Positions 1 to 8,893 of a stretch of 64,000 nucleotides of DNA are shown in pieces. The translations under genes were made by a program, and so were the position numbers. The notes under the pieces are model-generated. The model was not told the origin of the DNA. It saw only the letters and a program-made list of their open reading frames with translations, and made no database searches. Numbering within the stretch: position 1 is the first letter of the stretch; each line of letters opens with the position of its first letter. Origin of the DNA: Pseudoalteromonas sp. NC201 (GTDB lineage Bacteria > Pseudomonadota > Gammaproteobacteria > Enterobacterales > Alteromonadaceae); assembly GCF_002850255.1 (NCBI RefSeq), contig NZ_CP022522.1:191049-255048 (forward strand), in the 5' to 3' direction.

Positions 1-2058
1 GCGTATGTGATTTATACGTCAGGCTCGACGGGGCAGCCTAAAGGGGTACTCACACCACATCAAGGAGTGACTAGACTAGTCATAGAGCAAAGTTTCATGA
101 CACTGAGTAGTGATACGGTGATGATGCATTGTGCAAACATTGCGTTTGATGCCGCGACCTTAGAGCTATGGGGGCCATTACTCAACGGTGGGCAATGTGT
201 TCTGTATCGTCCACCATACTTATCACCAGCAGAGCTGAATAAAGAGCTCGAACAGCATAACGTTAACAGTCTGTGGTTAACCGCAGGCTTCTTTAGAGAA
301 TGGTCTTATCATGTGCCGACAGTGACATCGCTACGTCAACTGCTAGCAGGGGGAGATAGTCTAGATCTAGACGCAATCAAGCGGATACAGCAGATACAGC
401 CAGAGTTAACGTTGATAAACGGGTATGGACCAACAGAAAACACGACTTTCTCAACGACCTATACATTTCCTCAGGCTTATCAGGAGGAGCGAGTACCAAT
501 AGGTTATCGCTTAGATAGTGATGAAATTTACATTTTAGATGGTCACCAGCAATTGGTGCCTCAAGGTTGTATTGGTGAACTATTTGTGGGCGGTCCAGGG
601 TTAGCGCTTGGGTACTTGAATCAACCAGAGCTAACAGCGGAGCGCTTTGTAGAGAACCCATTTTATGATGAGGCGCAAGCAGGCAGCTCAAGACGACTCT
701 ACCGCACCGGAGATCTAGTTCGTTACCTGCCGGATGGGAGAATAGAATTCATAGGTCGTGTTGACAGTCAGGTGAAGATAAGAGGGTTCAGAATAGAGCT
801 AGGGGAAGTGGAAGCCTGTTTACATGCAGCTTCAAGCGTTGCATCGGCGTTGGCGATAGTGAAGGACATCGCGGGAGAGAAGCAATTAATAGGGTATGTG
901 CAGCGACAAAGTGGGCTGGATATAGATGAGTCAAGCTGGCTGCAGGCATTGAAGGCAGAATTACAGCAAGATTTACCGGAGCATATGATACCAAGCATAC
1001 TGATTGCAGTGGATGAATGGCCATTGACGGCAAATGGCAAGGTGGATAGACGGGCATTGCCAAGTGCAGATGTGGGTTGTTTGCAAGGGGAATATGTAAG
1101 CCCTGAAAGTGATATTGAGCAACAGTTAGCTGGTATTTGGGCACAGCTTTTGGGTATAAAAGCTGCTGATATCAGTGCAACGGCGAACTTCTTTACTCTG
1201 GGTGGGCATTCGTTGTTATTGGTAAAACTTTGCAATCAGATCCAAGCTCAGTTAGCTGTTTCTGTGTCTTTTCCAGATTTGTATACTGCACTCTCACTGA
1301 GAGAGCAAGCCAACGCAATTCAGAGTAAAAACATAGCAGATAGTAATCACAATTCGCCTTTAGTATTTTTAAACAAAAGTGCAAGTGAAGATAAGTCTGA
1401 GTTTTTGGTTGTTGCGATTCCTGGGGTGTTGTCAACACCGAATGATTTTAGGTCTTTCGCTCAGACTCTTGATACACACGGAGTACCATGTATCAGTATT
1501 CACCATCCCGGTGTATTCGATGATTGTGAGTCAGTTACTACGATCAAATCACATGGACAGTATATCTTTGACAGCATTAGGCCACAGTTTAAGAATAAAC
1601 AGATCGTTTTAGTTGGGCATTCTTATGGTGGAGCTCTGGCCCAAGAGGTTGCAGAGTGTATGGGCAGTATTGAGAATCAAATATCGCTTGTTTTGCTGGA
1701 TAGTTATTTTGCGCAGAGTTCATACAGGATGGATATGGACTCTAGATTAGAAAATATAGCAACGTGGACACAATCACTTAAAGATACAGAGCTTGTTAAT
1801 AAGTTGAATAGGTTGGCTAAGTGGCAGTCGGAAGCGTTTTTCTCATATAGCCCTGATCAGATCTGGGACAAAGAGGTGCTAATGATGTTCGCGGAGGGTT
1901 CATCGATCGAGTCATGCAATTATATTGAGCTATCAAAGCAGTGGTTTAGTGGTCCTGTAACAGTTGAAATGGTACCGGGAGGTCATAAATCCATGCTGGA
2001 AAGTCCTAACGTTGAGCAAGTCAGTCATGGCTTGTTACGTTATCTCGGTATTCAATAA
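1..2058 (+). CDS. Nonribosomal peptide synthetase, C-terminal part (A-PCP-TE), 5' truncated
   Basis: Last module of a nonribosomal peptide synthetase, which activates an amino acid, loads it on a carrier domain and releases the product. The reading frame is open from base 1 and enters inside adenylation motif A3 (YTSGSTGQPKG), so the gene begins upstream of the window. Visible in order: A5 (NGYGPTE), A7/A8 (YRTGDL, VKIRGFRIELGEVE), A10 (NGKVDRRALP), a carrier domain with GGHS (Ser codon 1210-1212) and a thioesterase with GHSYGG (nucleophile Ser codon 1621-1623), Asp in LLDSYF and a C-terminal His (GGHKS). Aligned by eye with GrsA, the ten pocket residues read DALWLGGTFK, close to the valine code DAFWIGGTFK. 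The terminal thioesterase marks this as the final module. It converges with an exporter block on the other strand. Confidence 0.95.
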   Translation, partial: AYVIYTSGSTGQPKGVLTPHQGVTRLVIEQSFMTLSSDTVMMHCANIAFDAATLELWGPLLNGGQCVLYRPPYLSPAELNKELEQHNVNSLWLTAGFFREWSYHVPTVTSLRQLLAGGDSLDLDAIKRIQQIQPELTLINGYGPTENTTFSTTYTFPQAYQEERVPIGYRLDSDEIYILDGHQQLVPQGCIGELFVGGPGLALGYLNQPELTAERFVENPFYDEAQAGSSRRLYRTGDLVRYLPDGRIEFIGRVDSQVKIRGFRIELGEVEACLHAASSVASALAIVKDIAGEKQLIGYVQRQSGLDIDESSWLQALKAELQQDLPEHMIPSILIAVDEWPLTANGKVDRRALPSADVGCLQGEYVSPESDIEQQLAGIWAQLLGIKAADISATANFFTLGGHSLLLVKLCNQIQAQLAVSVSFPDLYTALSLREQANAIQSKNIADSNHNSPLVFLNKSASEDKSEFLVVAIPGVLSTPNDFRSFAQTLDTHGVPCISIHHPGVFDDCESVTTIKSHGQYIFDSIRPQFKNKQIVLVGHSYGGALAQEVAECMGSIENQISLVLLDSYFAQSSYRMDMDSRLENIATWTQSLKDTELVNKLNRLAKWQSEAFFSYSPDQIWDKEVLMMFAEGSSIESCNYIELSKQWFSGPVTVEMVPGGHKSMLESPNVEQVSHGLLRYLGIQ

Positions 2059-2094
2059 CTACTAGACGTAGATGAATCAGTTGTAGAAATGAGC

Positions 2095-2126
2095 TGGGCT
2101 CCATACTGTTATGGGGCCCATTTTTA
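2095..2126 (+). terminator. Rho-independent terminator of the peptide synthetase
   Basis: A 10-bp stem (2095-2104 with 2111-2120, one G-T pair) with a 6-base loop is followed directly by five T. It lies 37 bases after the synthetase stop codon. Confidence 0.85.
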
Positions 2127-2360
2127 TTTATCGGTCTAACATCAATCACGCTAATTCTCCAACTAATTGGAACGAAAATACGATATCTCCACGCTTAAAA
2201 AAGTTCATTTATTTAACCTCGGGGTAAGAAGTAAGTTAATCCACTAAATCACTAAGTTCAAAAGCGTAATATCACTCTAGCCAGAAGTTATTTCTTAAAT
2301 GCAAGGCAAATTTGTGCGTCAAAAGCTGGCCTATTGCAAGAAAATTTAACGCAGTAGTAA

Positions 2361-2406
2361 GGGATAACAGCTGCTAGAGAACAAGTTGTTATCCCAAGCT
2401 CAGGTT
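2361..2406. repeat. Intergenic hairpin element sharing a motif with the 3' end of typA
   Basis: In the 640-base gap between the synthetase and the permease gene, a 9-bp perfect inverted repeat (GGGATAACA at 2361-2369, TGTTATCCC at 2387-2395) runs on into AAGCTCAGGT. The reverse complement of the right arm plus flank (ACCTGAGCTTGGGATAACAA) recurs just after the typA stop at 14940-14958. It looks like a dispersed intergenic repeat. The rest of the gap (2127-2640) holds no convincing gene. Confidence 0.5.
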
Positions 2407-2646
2407 ATTTAATGTAATCAACACTTGTACAAGCTAAAACTGGCACAGCATAATTAGCCTAACAGCAAGGTAAAGATACTAATCAATGGCATTGATGCGA
2501 GAGGCCATCACACTGCGCTTAATTCATCAATTTTCGTATAAGTTGCTTGACTGCAAATTCTGCGTTCTGGCTAAAATTCACTTAGGTGGATTACATCTCG
2601 TAGCGTGTTAATTAATAGCTTTTTTAGAATGTTTATTGAGGGAAAG

Positions 2647-2683
2647 CAGAACTCGGAATAATAGTTTCTCAATCCGAGTTCTG
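2647..2683 (-). terminator. Terminator-like hairpin after the exporter operon
   Basis: A perfect 11-bp inverted repeat (2647-2657 with 2673-2683) lies 17 bases past the permease stop on the minus strand. The following T tract is weak (CTTTCCC), so it may end transcription inefficiently or protect the 3' end. Confidence 0.55.
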
Positions 2684-2700
2684 GGTGCTTAGATGGGCAG

Positions 2701-5157
2701 TTATTGATCTCGTAGGGAATAAATTGCCGGTCTTCTGATAATCCCCCAAACAGCAAGTGTGGATGTAAACGCAGTTACTGCAATAATAGTAACTATTGGT
2801 AATATTAATCCTGTTGTTGAAAGAGCGAATGTGAAACGGGTTGAAGTTATCCACACTGCAACGCCTGAAACTATGATTGCAGCTCCAATTAGCGCGAGTA
2901 TGATGACCTTAAAGTTCTCTAAGATCACACCTTTCACAATAGTAAGTGGTGACGCTCCAATAGCCATACGAACCCCGAGTTCAAATTTTCTCATGCTAAT
3001 TCCATAACTTAATACGCCATATATACCAATCACGGCGATTGAAAGTGTCACTATTGCCAAAGCTAGAGATGCCCAACTAGCGATGTAATGAAGCGCAAGA
3101 GAATTTGCTAATTGTGATTCAAGTGGTTGAATATCCGAGACTCGCCACGTGGGTGTGGTCTTCGCGATAATACTATTTATAAATTGGGGAGTAAGCTGCT
3201 GGTTTGAATCTACTTCTATGATAAAAGAAGGAGCGTAACGCTCGATATTATCTACAGCCCACATTTTGGCTGAGTTATTTTGTTCCGGTAGGTTTAGATC
3301 TTCGGTGACGGCAATAATTTCATATTGAATTGTACGGCGTCCATTTAACCAGTAATAACGCTCACCAACTACATCGCCACCCGGCTTTAACTTATTGGCA
3401 AACTCTTTATTTACAATGAGGTAAGGAGAGCGATTATACACGTCTTCTCGAGTAAAATTGCGACCTTGGAGAATGTCTAACTGTAACGTTGGTATATACG
3501 CTTCATCAATTAAGTTGCCAGAGACAGAATACTGATTCTCAAACCCAGAGTCTGGGCTTAAGAAAGTACTAATACCAAACTCGACAGGCGTACCTGTAGT
3601 TAAGCTTGCAGATACAACTCTAGGGTTGGCTCTTATCTCGCTTACAATATCAAGTAGTTGTTGTCTTCTCGTACTATAATATGAATCTCTTTCAGCGCGA
3701 CTTGGCCTTGGTTCGAAAAGCTGATTCAATTCCACTTGGTAACGATCTTTACTTACGAAATTGGGAGCCTGGCTTAGCAATGACCATGAGTTTATAAAGA
3801 TTTGAAAGCAAGAAATCAGTAATAAACTAGCAAGAAAGATCTGACTGAAAATTAGTGCTGAACGGGTACTTGATTTCACTTGGATGCTGGTACCTTTACC
3901 ACTACTTTGTATTTGAGAGTTTAGTTTACTGAAGTTAATTTTGGCACTGATAAGCCAAGCACCTAGCCAAGCTAATAATGCTGAAAGAGTTAAACAAAAT
4001 ATGACTGACGGCACATTAGTTGTTAAGCGTGCAACACTAGGTAAGCTGTCTGTTGCAATTAATTTTAATAGGTAATAGCACAGCTCCGATACACCCAATG
4101 CTAAAATTGCTGATAAGAGAGTTAATGTCGCAAGCTCAATAAAAATGCCTCGAACGATCTGTTTTCGTTGAGCGCCTAAAGCCGCTTTTATGGACATAGT
4201 CCGCTGCTGATTTACTGCTCTTGCGAGCACTAAATTGGCGATATTGGCACAAGCGATTAGCGTCAAACAAAATGCACCAACTAATAACCAAATAGTTCTT
4301 GATGCACTGTCGCCATGGATTTTTTCTTTTAATGGTTTTAGCTCAAAAGTGATAGTCATATCATTAAAAAATGAACGACCTGCAGTTTCTGCTTTAAAAC
4401 GCCCGTTATATTTATTTGTCAGTTGGTGATTCAGCTTAGCGATATCTTCATCCGCTAAAATTTTAGTTAAAATGTGTCTGTTTGGGCCTGTCAATCCCCA
4501 TTGCTGAGCATCTCGTCGATAGGATGGAAGGTAATCCCATGGAAGCCAAATACTTGTTAGTCTGCCTGGAGTATATAGCTCTGGCTCAGGTGTATTCTCT
4601 GAAAGTACGCCAATAATTCTGAAGTTAACTTGATCTATCTGGAACGTTTTTCCCAAAACCTGTGGATCTGCGCCAAAGTACGTTTGCCAAGAGTGGTAAG
4701 AAAGCACCGCTACAGGTGATATACTATCGATACCTTCTTCATCAGAAAAACCACGACCAAGCTCGTAATTGAAACCCAAAAGGGGCATAAACTCTGGAGT
4801 GGTGTAAGCAACATTCACCCGAGGGGTATCGGCACGGCTTCGTATTACTTCTTCACCATAGGCAAAAAGTGCAGTTTGAATGTGATCTGATTTTTCGTTT
4901 TTATACGCCTCGACCAAAATTGGCATTGGGGTGTAGTCTTCAAATTCAATTTTATCTTTTATGTAGTGGTTTGTCTTAGAGACATATAATTTCTCACTAT
5001 CATGGTATGGCAGGGGGGCTGCGAGAATCTGGAAGTTTAAGTTGAACATGGCAATAAGCGTGCCCAAAGTAATTCCAAGAGTTATAATTATAGTAAGGGT
5101 AAATATTTTTGCTTTGCTAAGAGAGTATAAGCATGATTGGATCTCTTGTTTCAACAT
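2701..5157 (-). CDS. MacB/FtsX-type ABC transporter permease (duplicated, about 800 residues)
   Basis: Inner-membrane permease of a MacB-like exporter. The 818 residues contain an N-terminal membrane helix (about 18-40), a large periplasmic MacB_PCD region, a first FtsX block of three helices (about 285-415), a linker helix (about 435-460), a second periplasmic region and a second FtsX block near the C terminus. This is the duplicated layout of ADOP-type permeases. The start ATG has a GAGGAG ribosome site. It lies 93 bases after the ATPase gene and is last in the membrane-fusion/ATPase/permease operon. A second permease of the same layout is encoded at 10287-12731, and only one ATPase is present. 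The substrate is unknown; the peptide made by the adjacent synthetase is a reasonable guess. Confidence 0.9.
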   Translation of the reverse strand: MLKQEIQSCLYSLSKAKIFTLTIIITLGITLGTLIAMFNLNFQILAAPLPYHDSEKLYVSKTNHYIKDKIEFEDYTPMPILVEAYKNEKSDHIQTALFAYGEEVIRSRADTPRVNVAYTTPEFMPLLGFNYELGRGFSDEEGIDSISPVAVLSYHSWQTYFGADPQVLGKTFQIDQVNFRIIGVLSENTPEPELYTPGRLTSIWLPWDYLPSYRRDAQQWGLTGPNRHILTKILADEDIAKLNHQLTNKYNGRFKAETAGRSFFNDMTITFELKPLKEKIHGDSASRTIWLLVGAFCLTLIACANIANLVLARAVNQQRTMSIKAALGAQRKQIVRGIFIELATLTLLSAILALGVSELCYYLLKLIATDSLPSVARLTTNVPSVIFCLTLSALLAWLGAWLISAKINFSKLNSQIQSSGKGTSIQVKSSTRSALIFSQIFLASLLLISCFQIFINSWSLLSQAPNFVSKDRYQVELNQLFEPRPSRAERDSYYSTRRQQLLDIVSEIRANPRVVSASLTTGTPVEFGISTFLSPDSGFENQYSVSGNLIDEAYIPTLQLDILQGRNFTREDVYNRSPYLIVNKEFANKLKPGGDVVGERYYWLNGRRTIQYEIIAVTEDLNLPEQNNSAKMWAVDNIERYAPSFIIEVDSNQQLTPQFINSIIAKTTPTWRVSDIQPLESQLANSLALHYIASWASLALAIVTLSIAVIGIYGVLSYGISMRKFELGVRMAIGASPLTIVKGVILENFKVIILALIGAAIIVSGVAVWITSTRFTFALSTTGLILPIVTIIAVTAFTSTLAVWGIIRRPAIYSLRDQ

Positions 5158-5250
5158 GTTGAGCTCCTCACCGGCTGTGTGACGAGCAAAATTGGCAATT
5201 CGAAGTGCGGTTCGTACATTTTAAGCTTCCTTGTGTATTCTTATGGTTAT

Positions 5251-5976
5251 TTAGCTAGCCAACGGCTCCGAATGCTTTTCAGTGCTCTGTTCTTGAGGAG
5301 TTAAAATCTTGCCATCTAATAGGTGCAGCTTTCGTGTTGCCATATCTGCATACCTAGGATCATGTGTAACCATGCACAATGTGGTGCCTTCTAAATTTAG
5401 CGCTTTGAGCATATCCATCACGGCATCACCGTTCTTTGAGTCAAGGTTACCAGTCGGCTCATCTACAAGCAGTAACGCAGGGTTGCCAACCAAAGCGCGG
5501 GCTATAGCAATACGTTGTTGCTGTCCGCCTGAAAGTTGATTAGGGCGGTGGCTAGCTCTATGGCCCATGTCTACTTTTGTAAGGCAGCTGGTAACCGCTT
5601 GTGTGATCTCAACCTCGGTCATTGGCTCTTTGCGATAACGCAATGGAAGTGCAATATTTTCAAATACGGTCAGTTCATCTATCAGATTAAATGATTGAAA
5701 TATAAAGCCAACCTTTTGGTTCCGTATATGTGCAGCTTCACTCAAGCTTAATTTACTTACTTCTATTCCCTCAACCTGATAACTTCCATCTGTAGGCGTA
5801 TCTAGTAACCCCAATATGGAAAGGAGAGTTGATTTACCACAACCTGATGGACCGCATATTGAGACGAAATCACCCTTATATATTTCGAGGTCTATTCCTC
5901 TCAGCGCGTGCGTTTCCATTTCCTCTGTGCTAAACACCTTAGTGATGCCTGACATTTTCAATATTGCTTCTTTCAT
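5251..5976 (-). CDS. ABC transporter ATP-binding protein (MacB/LolD type)
   Basis: Cytoplasmic ATPase (241 residues) that powers the neighbouring FtsX-type permeases. Visible are Walker A (GPSGCGKST, about residue 42), Q-loop (FQSFNL), ABC signature (LSGGQQQRIAIARAL), Walker B (LLLVDEPTGNLDS) and the H-loop (MVTHDPRYA). Length and motifs match the LolD/MacB nucleotide-binding family. ATG start preceded by AGGA; 19 bases separate it from the membrane-fusion gene upstream, so they are co-transcribed. It is the only ATPase in the block, so it probably serves both large permeases. Confidence 0.94.
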   Translation of the reverse strand: MKEAILKMSGITKVFSTEEMETHALRGIDLEIYKGDFVSICGPSGCGKSTLLSILGLLDTPTDGSYQVEGIEVSKLSLSEAAHIRNQKVGFIFQSFNLIDELTVFENIALPLRYRKEPMTEVEITQAVTSCLTKVDMGHRASHRPNQLSGGQQQRIAIARALVGNPALLLVDEPTGNLDSKNGDAVMDMLKALNLEGTTLCMVTHDPRYADMATRKLHLLDGKILTPQEQSTEKHSEPLAS

Positions 5977-5995
5977 AGTTTGTTATCCTATTAAA

Positions 5996-7249
5996 TTACT
6001 GAATTATTCTTATTTTCTGCGCTGTTTTGAAAGAGGTGGTATCGGAGAGAATAACTTGTTGGTCTAAGCCAATACCTTCCTCTATTTGAATATAGTTGCC
6101 AGCGTCAATACCGAATGAAACAGATGTTGAGTTGGCATACTCTCCTGCACTATCTAAAACGAAAATAGATTGTTGGGTGTGGGGATGAGTATTACTAGGG
6201 CGCTCGACGTATAACACGTCCTGTAATGAATGTGTCATGATTGTTGCGTCCACGTTGAGTTCTGGTCTTGCAGATTCTGGTACGGCATCGTTGAAGGTGA
6301 GCTCGACTTCGATTGTCCCTTCCTGTACTTGAGGGCTGATCCTAGTAACAGTTGCTTGCACTTTCTCACGTCTAGTGTTTACAACCGCAGGTTGACCCAC
6401 TCGTATTTGCTCGGCTTTAGATTGTGAAACACGAACAAGTGCTTGAAGATCTGCGCTACTACCTACTTGCGCTAGCTCTTGGCCAGCCACAACACTTTGT
6501 CCTAGTTCTACAGCCAATCGTTGTAAAACACCTTCAGTTCCAGCGCGAACGGTGAGCTTAGCTTCTCTTTCTATAAGTCGTGCGAGAATGGAATTAGCTT
6601 GATTTATTAATTCCTGTGAAATAGTTAAGTCTTCTTTATGCAGTAACTTTAACTGCTCTATACGCTGATGTTGTAACTTTACACGTTCAGCAAGCTGCCT
6701 TTCTTCAAGTTCTGCGGTTTTTACCTCAATTGCAGGTACAACTCCCTGATCTCTGAGCTCCTGCTGTGCTTCGCGGCGCATAGCTAGAGACTGATGCTCA
6801 CTTTTTAATTCCGCTAACGTCGCAGCTTCCATGAGAAGCTCTCGTTGGTTTGCGAGTTTTTGTCGGCGGAAGTTGGCTTTTTGTCTGTTTAATTCCATTT
6901 CTGCGCTGGCTAGCTGCTGCGTCAGGTCTGGATCCTGCATCTTTAAAATAATGGTGTCAGGTAGTACTTCACCGCCGGGGCGCACTAATATTTCATTTAC
7001 TGTTGCGGGGTCTTGTGCGGTAATTAGTTTTTGCTTATTTGAGCGAAGTACACCATAGCCTGTCACTTCAACGTCAAGGTTACCGCGCTGTACATTGCCA
7101 ATGATAATTGAATGCCTTTCAAGCTTAGTACTGGTCTGATCTGAAAGTTTCCCTATCATGAACCAAATAGATACAAGTACCACAGGAATGCTTATGAGTA
7201 TAAACAGTTTACGTAATGGCTTAGCTTGTTTCTTTTTTATTACATCCAC
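5996..7249 (-). CDS. Periplasmic adaptor (membrane fusion) protein, HlyD/MacA family
   Basis: Membrane-anchored adaptor (417 residues) linking an inner-membrane ABC exporter to an outer-membrane channel. It has a basic N terminus, one membrane helix (about 14-32), a beta/lipoyl region, a long Gln/Glu-rich coiled-coil hairpin (about 95-215) and a C-terminal beta-barrel part. The start is GTG at 7249; AAGG lies nine bases upstream and no other in-frame start is plausible. A sigma-54 promoter sits about 30 bases upstream. First gene of the adaptor/ATPase/permease operon. No outer-membrane TolC partner is encoded in the window. Confidence 0.9.
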   Translation of the reverse strand: MDVIKKKQAKPLRKLFILISIPVVLVSIWFMIGKLSDQTSTKLERHSIIIGNVQRGNLDVEVTGYGVLRSNKQKLITAQDPATVNEILVRPGGEVLPDTIILKMQDPDLTQQLASAEMELNRQKANFRRQKLANQRELLMEAATLAELKSEHQSLAMRREAQQELRDQGVVPAIEVKTAELEERQLAERVKLQHQRIEQLKLLHKEDLTISQELINQANSILARLIEREAKLTVRAGTEGVLQRLAVELGQSVVAGQELAQVGSSADLQALVRVSQSKAEQIRVGQPAVVNTRREKVQATVTRISPQVQEGTIEVELTFNDAVPESARPELNVDATIMTHSLQDVLYVERPSNTHPHTQQSIFVLDSAGEYANSTSVSFGIDAGNYIQIEEGIGLDQQVILSDTTSFKTAQKIRIIQ

Positions 7250-7288
7250 CTTTAGTTGCCTTTTTTATCGGATTGATAACTTGATGTA

Positions 7289-7304
7289 AGCAAACAGTGT
7301 GCCA
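7289..7304 (-). promoter_or_regulatory. Sigma-54 promoter of the adaptor/ATPase/permease operon
   Basis: On the minus strand the sequence reads TGGCAC-ACTGT-TTGCT: GG and GC elements with the exact 11-base offset of the -24/-12 consensus (TGGCAC-N5-TTGCA). The predicted start near 7278 gives a short leader before the GTG at 7249. An NtrC-type activator is encoded next door. Confidence 0.85.
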
Positions 7305-7354
7305 CTTGTATCTTGTTGTTTTGTTTGTTGTTTTATTTTTATTTGGATAAGTAA

Positions 7355-7370
7355 AGTCCGGTTCTGGACT
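7355..7370. promoter_or_regulatory. Candidate activator binding dyad (GTCC-N6-GGAC)
   Basis: A 5-bp inverted repeat AGTCC-N6-GGACT is centred about 60 bases upstream of the -24 element at 7303. A further GGAC half-site lies at 7388-7391. The same dyad occurs twice upstream of the second sigma-54 promoter (12871-12907), which suggests an enhancer site for the NtrC-type regulator of this block. Confidence 0.65.
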
Positions 7371-7391
7371 ATGCGGATGAGTAAATCGGAC

Positions 7392-7597
7392 CAGCAATTT
7401 GTGGAACAAGAATGGCGCTATTTATTATGAAATGAGGCATGGCATAACTGTTTTTCTGCCTTGACCTCCATACTGCGTTATCGCTTATTTATGGGGAACA
7501 ACCACACTACATAGGCTCAGTCTTGCCTAAATACCACACAGGCTGCTGCAAATTTAACCTTGAAAGGCCAACAGACCCTAATTTTCCGATGTTTAGA
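7392..7597. other. Intergenic stretch without a recognised gene
   Basis: The gap between the kinase gene and the adaptor gene is 348 bases. Apart from the promoter and dyad described separately, this part contains no supported reading frame, no clear terminator for the kinase gene and no tRNA-like fold. It could be a decayed intergenic repeat. Confidence 0.4.
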
Positions 7598-8893
7598 TTA
7601 ACTAAGTGGTACTGGAATGAGCACTTGGCAAAGAGCTCCAGGCCTATCAGAGCGGTTGGTTAAGCTGATGGATCCGGACATATGCTCAACGAAGTAACGA
7701 CTGATATAGAGCCCGATACCTTCGCCCTTTTGTTTTGTAGAATAAAATGGAACAAAAAGGTTATCGCTATTAGCTACACCGCTTCCTTCATCTAAAACTT
7801 CAAAAACAGCGGTATTGTTGGTGGTATACAACCGAAGTGTTATTTTTGAGTCTCTCGGGCTAGCTTCTATGGCATTTTTAACAATATTAATAATCACTTG
7901 TTTAAACAGGGTTGGATCAACGTGAAAGTAAACGGGAGAAAGCTCTACTTGCCACTGTTGGTCTGGAAACATACCTTGTACCATTTTTATGAGATCAGTG
8001 CCCGATAGGCGCTGGATCGTCACTGTTATTGGTTGGTTTAATTGTGTGTACTTTTGAATAAAGTCCTGTAAGTGAAAACAGCGCTCTAAGACAATATCGA
8101 AAGCTTGGCTATCTCTAGGATCGTTGATGCGTGTTTGCAACCTTTCTAATAAGGCAGTTACTGGTGTAAGTGAGTTACGTATTTCATGGCTAATGACACG
8201 AATCAAGCGTTGCCAAGCCTGTAGCTCTTGATTTCGCAATGCATGTTGTATATCTATACAAATAACGAGATGATAAGTGTGTTCTTGGTTTGTAAATGTA
8301 CTGTGTCTAACTTGCCAGCGCTTGTTGAGTCCAAGGTCAACAAAGTGCCACTGTGGCGTATTACTTAGCCCAAGCGATTCAGGGCGACTATAGCGTAAAG
8401 TTTGCCATGGTTTTTGGAATAATTGGTAGCACTCTTCATTGCCAAAACAAAGTTGCATGCGTTGATCAAAGATCAGTATGGGGGTATTCAACACACTGAT
8501 AAGCTCAGCGACCAAAAACGATTGGACATCTTCATCCGTTTTTTCACTTTGCAACATGTCAGAGAGCGCATTCAGTTGGTTGTGCAATTGCGCGACAACA
8601 CCCGAAGAAAATGTGGGCTTAGCTCTTAGGCTAAAATCACGTTTTAACCATGCTTCGACTTGATAACCGCAGCGTTCAAAAGACAATTTACAACGATTGT
8701 AGAGCTGTCTTACCAGCAAGCCTTGACACAGAATAAAAATGACAATTATTAGTAGTGAATATAAAGTTATGGATGCCGAAATGTGCACGTCTAAGTGCCA
8801 ACTCAAAACGCAAATGCCTACAATTTCAAGTACTACCAGCAGTAAAAACTTTACTACAAAATACCGAGCTAACGGTTCTTTAGTTAAGCTCAT
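7598..8893 (-). CDS. Membrane sensor histidine kinase (NtrY/NtrB-like)
   Basis: Sensor kinase partner of the NtrC-type regulator encoded just upstream. It has two N-terminal membrane helices with only a short periplasmic loop, a PAS-like segment (about 120-200), the H-box (ISHEIRNSLTPV), N-box (NIVKNAIEAS), G1 (DEGSGV), an FxPF-type F-box (LFVPFYSTK) and G2 (GEGIGLYIS). The short sensing loop suggests detection of signals at or in the membrane. I chose ATG at 8893, which overlaps the regulator gene by 14 bases; a TTG at 8902 in the same frame is less likely. The overlap implies translational coupling. Confidence 0.9.
   Translation of the reverse strand: MSLTKEPLARYFVVKFLLLVVLEIVGICVLSWHLDVHISASITLYSLLIIVIFILCQGLLVRQLYNRCKLSFERCGYQVEAWLKRDFSLRAKPTFSSGVVAQLHNQLNALSDMLQSEKTDEDVQSFLVAELISVLNTPILIFDQRMQLCFGNEECYQLFQKPWQTLRYSRPESLGLSNTPQWHFVDLGLNKRWQVRHSTFTNQEHTYHLVICIDIQHALRNQELQAWQRLIRVISHEIRNSLTPVTALLERLQTRINDPRDSQAFDIVLERCFHLQDFIQKYTQLNQPITVTIQRLSGTDLIKMVQGMFPDQQWQVELSPVYFHVDPTLFKQVIINIVKNAIEASPRDSKITLRLYTTNNTAVFEVLDEGSGVANSDNLFVPFYSTKQKGEGIGLYISRYFVEHMSGSISLTNRSDRPGALCQVLIPVPLS

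Noticed and set aside
2571..2756. Short minus-strand open frame at the end of the permease gene
   Set aside because: It overlaps the permease in another frame and the terminator hairpin.
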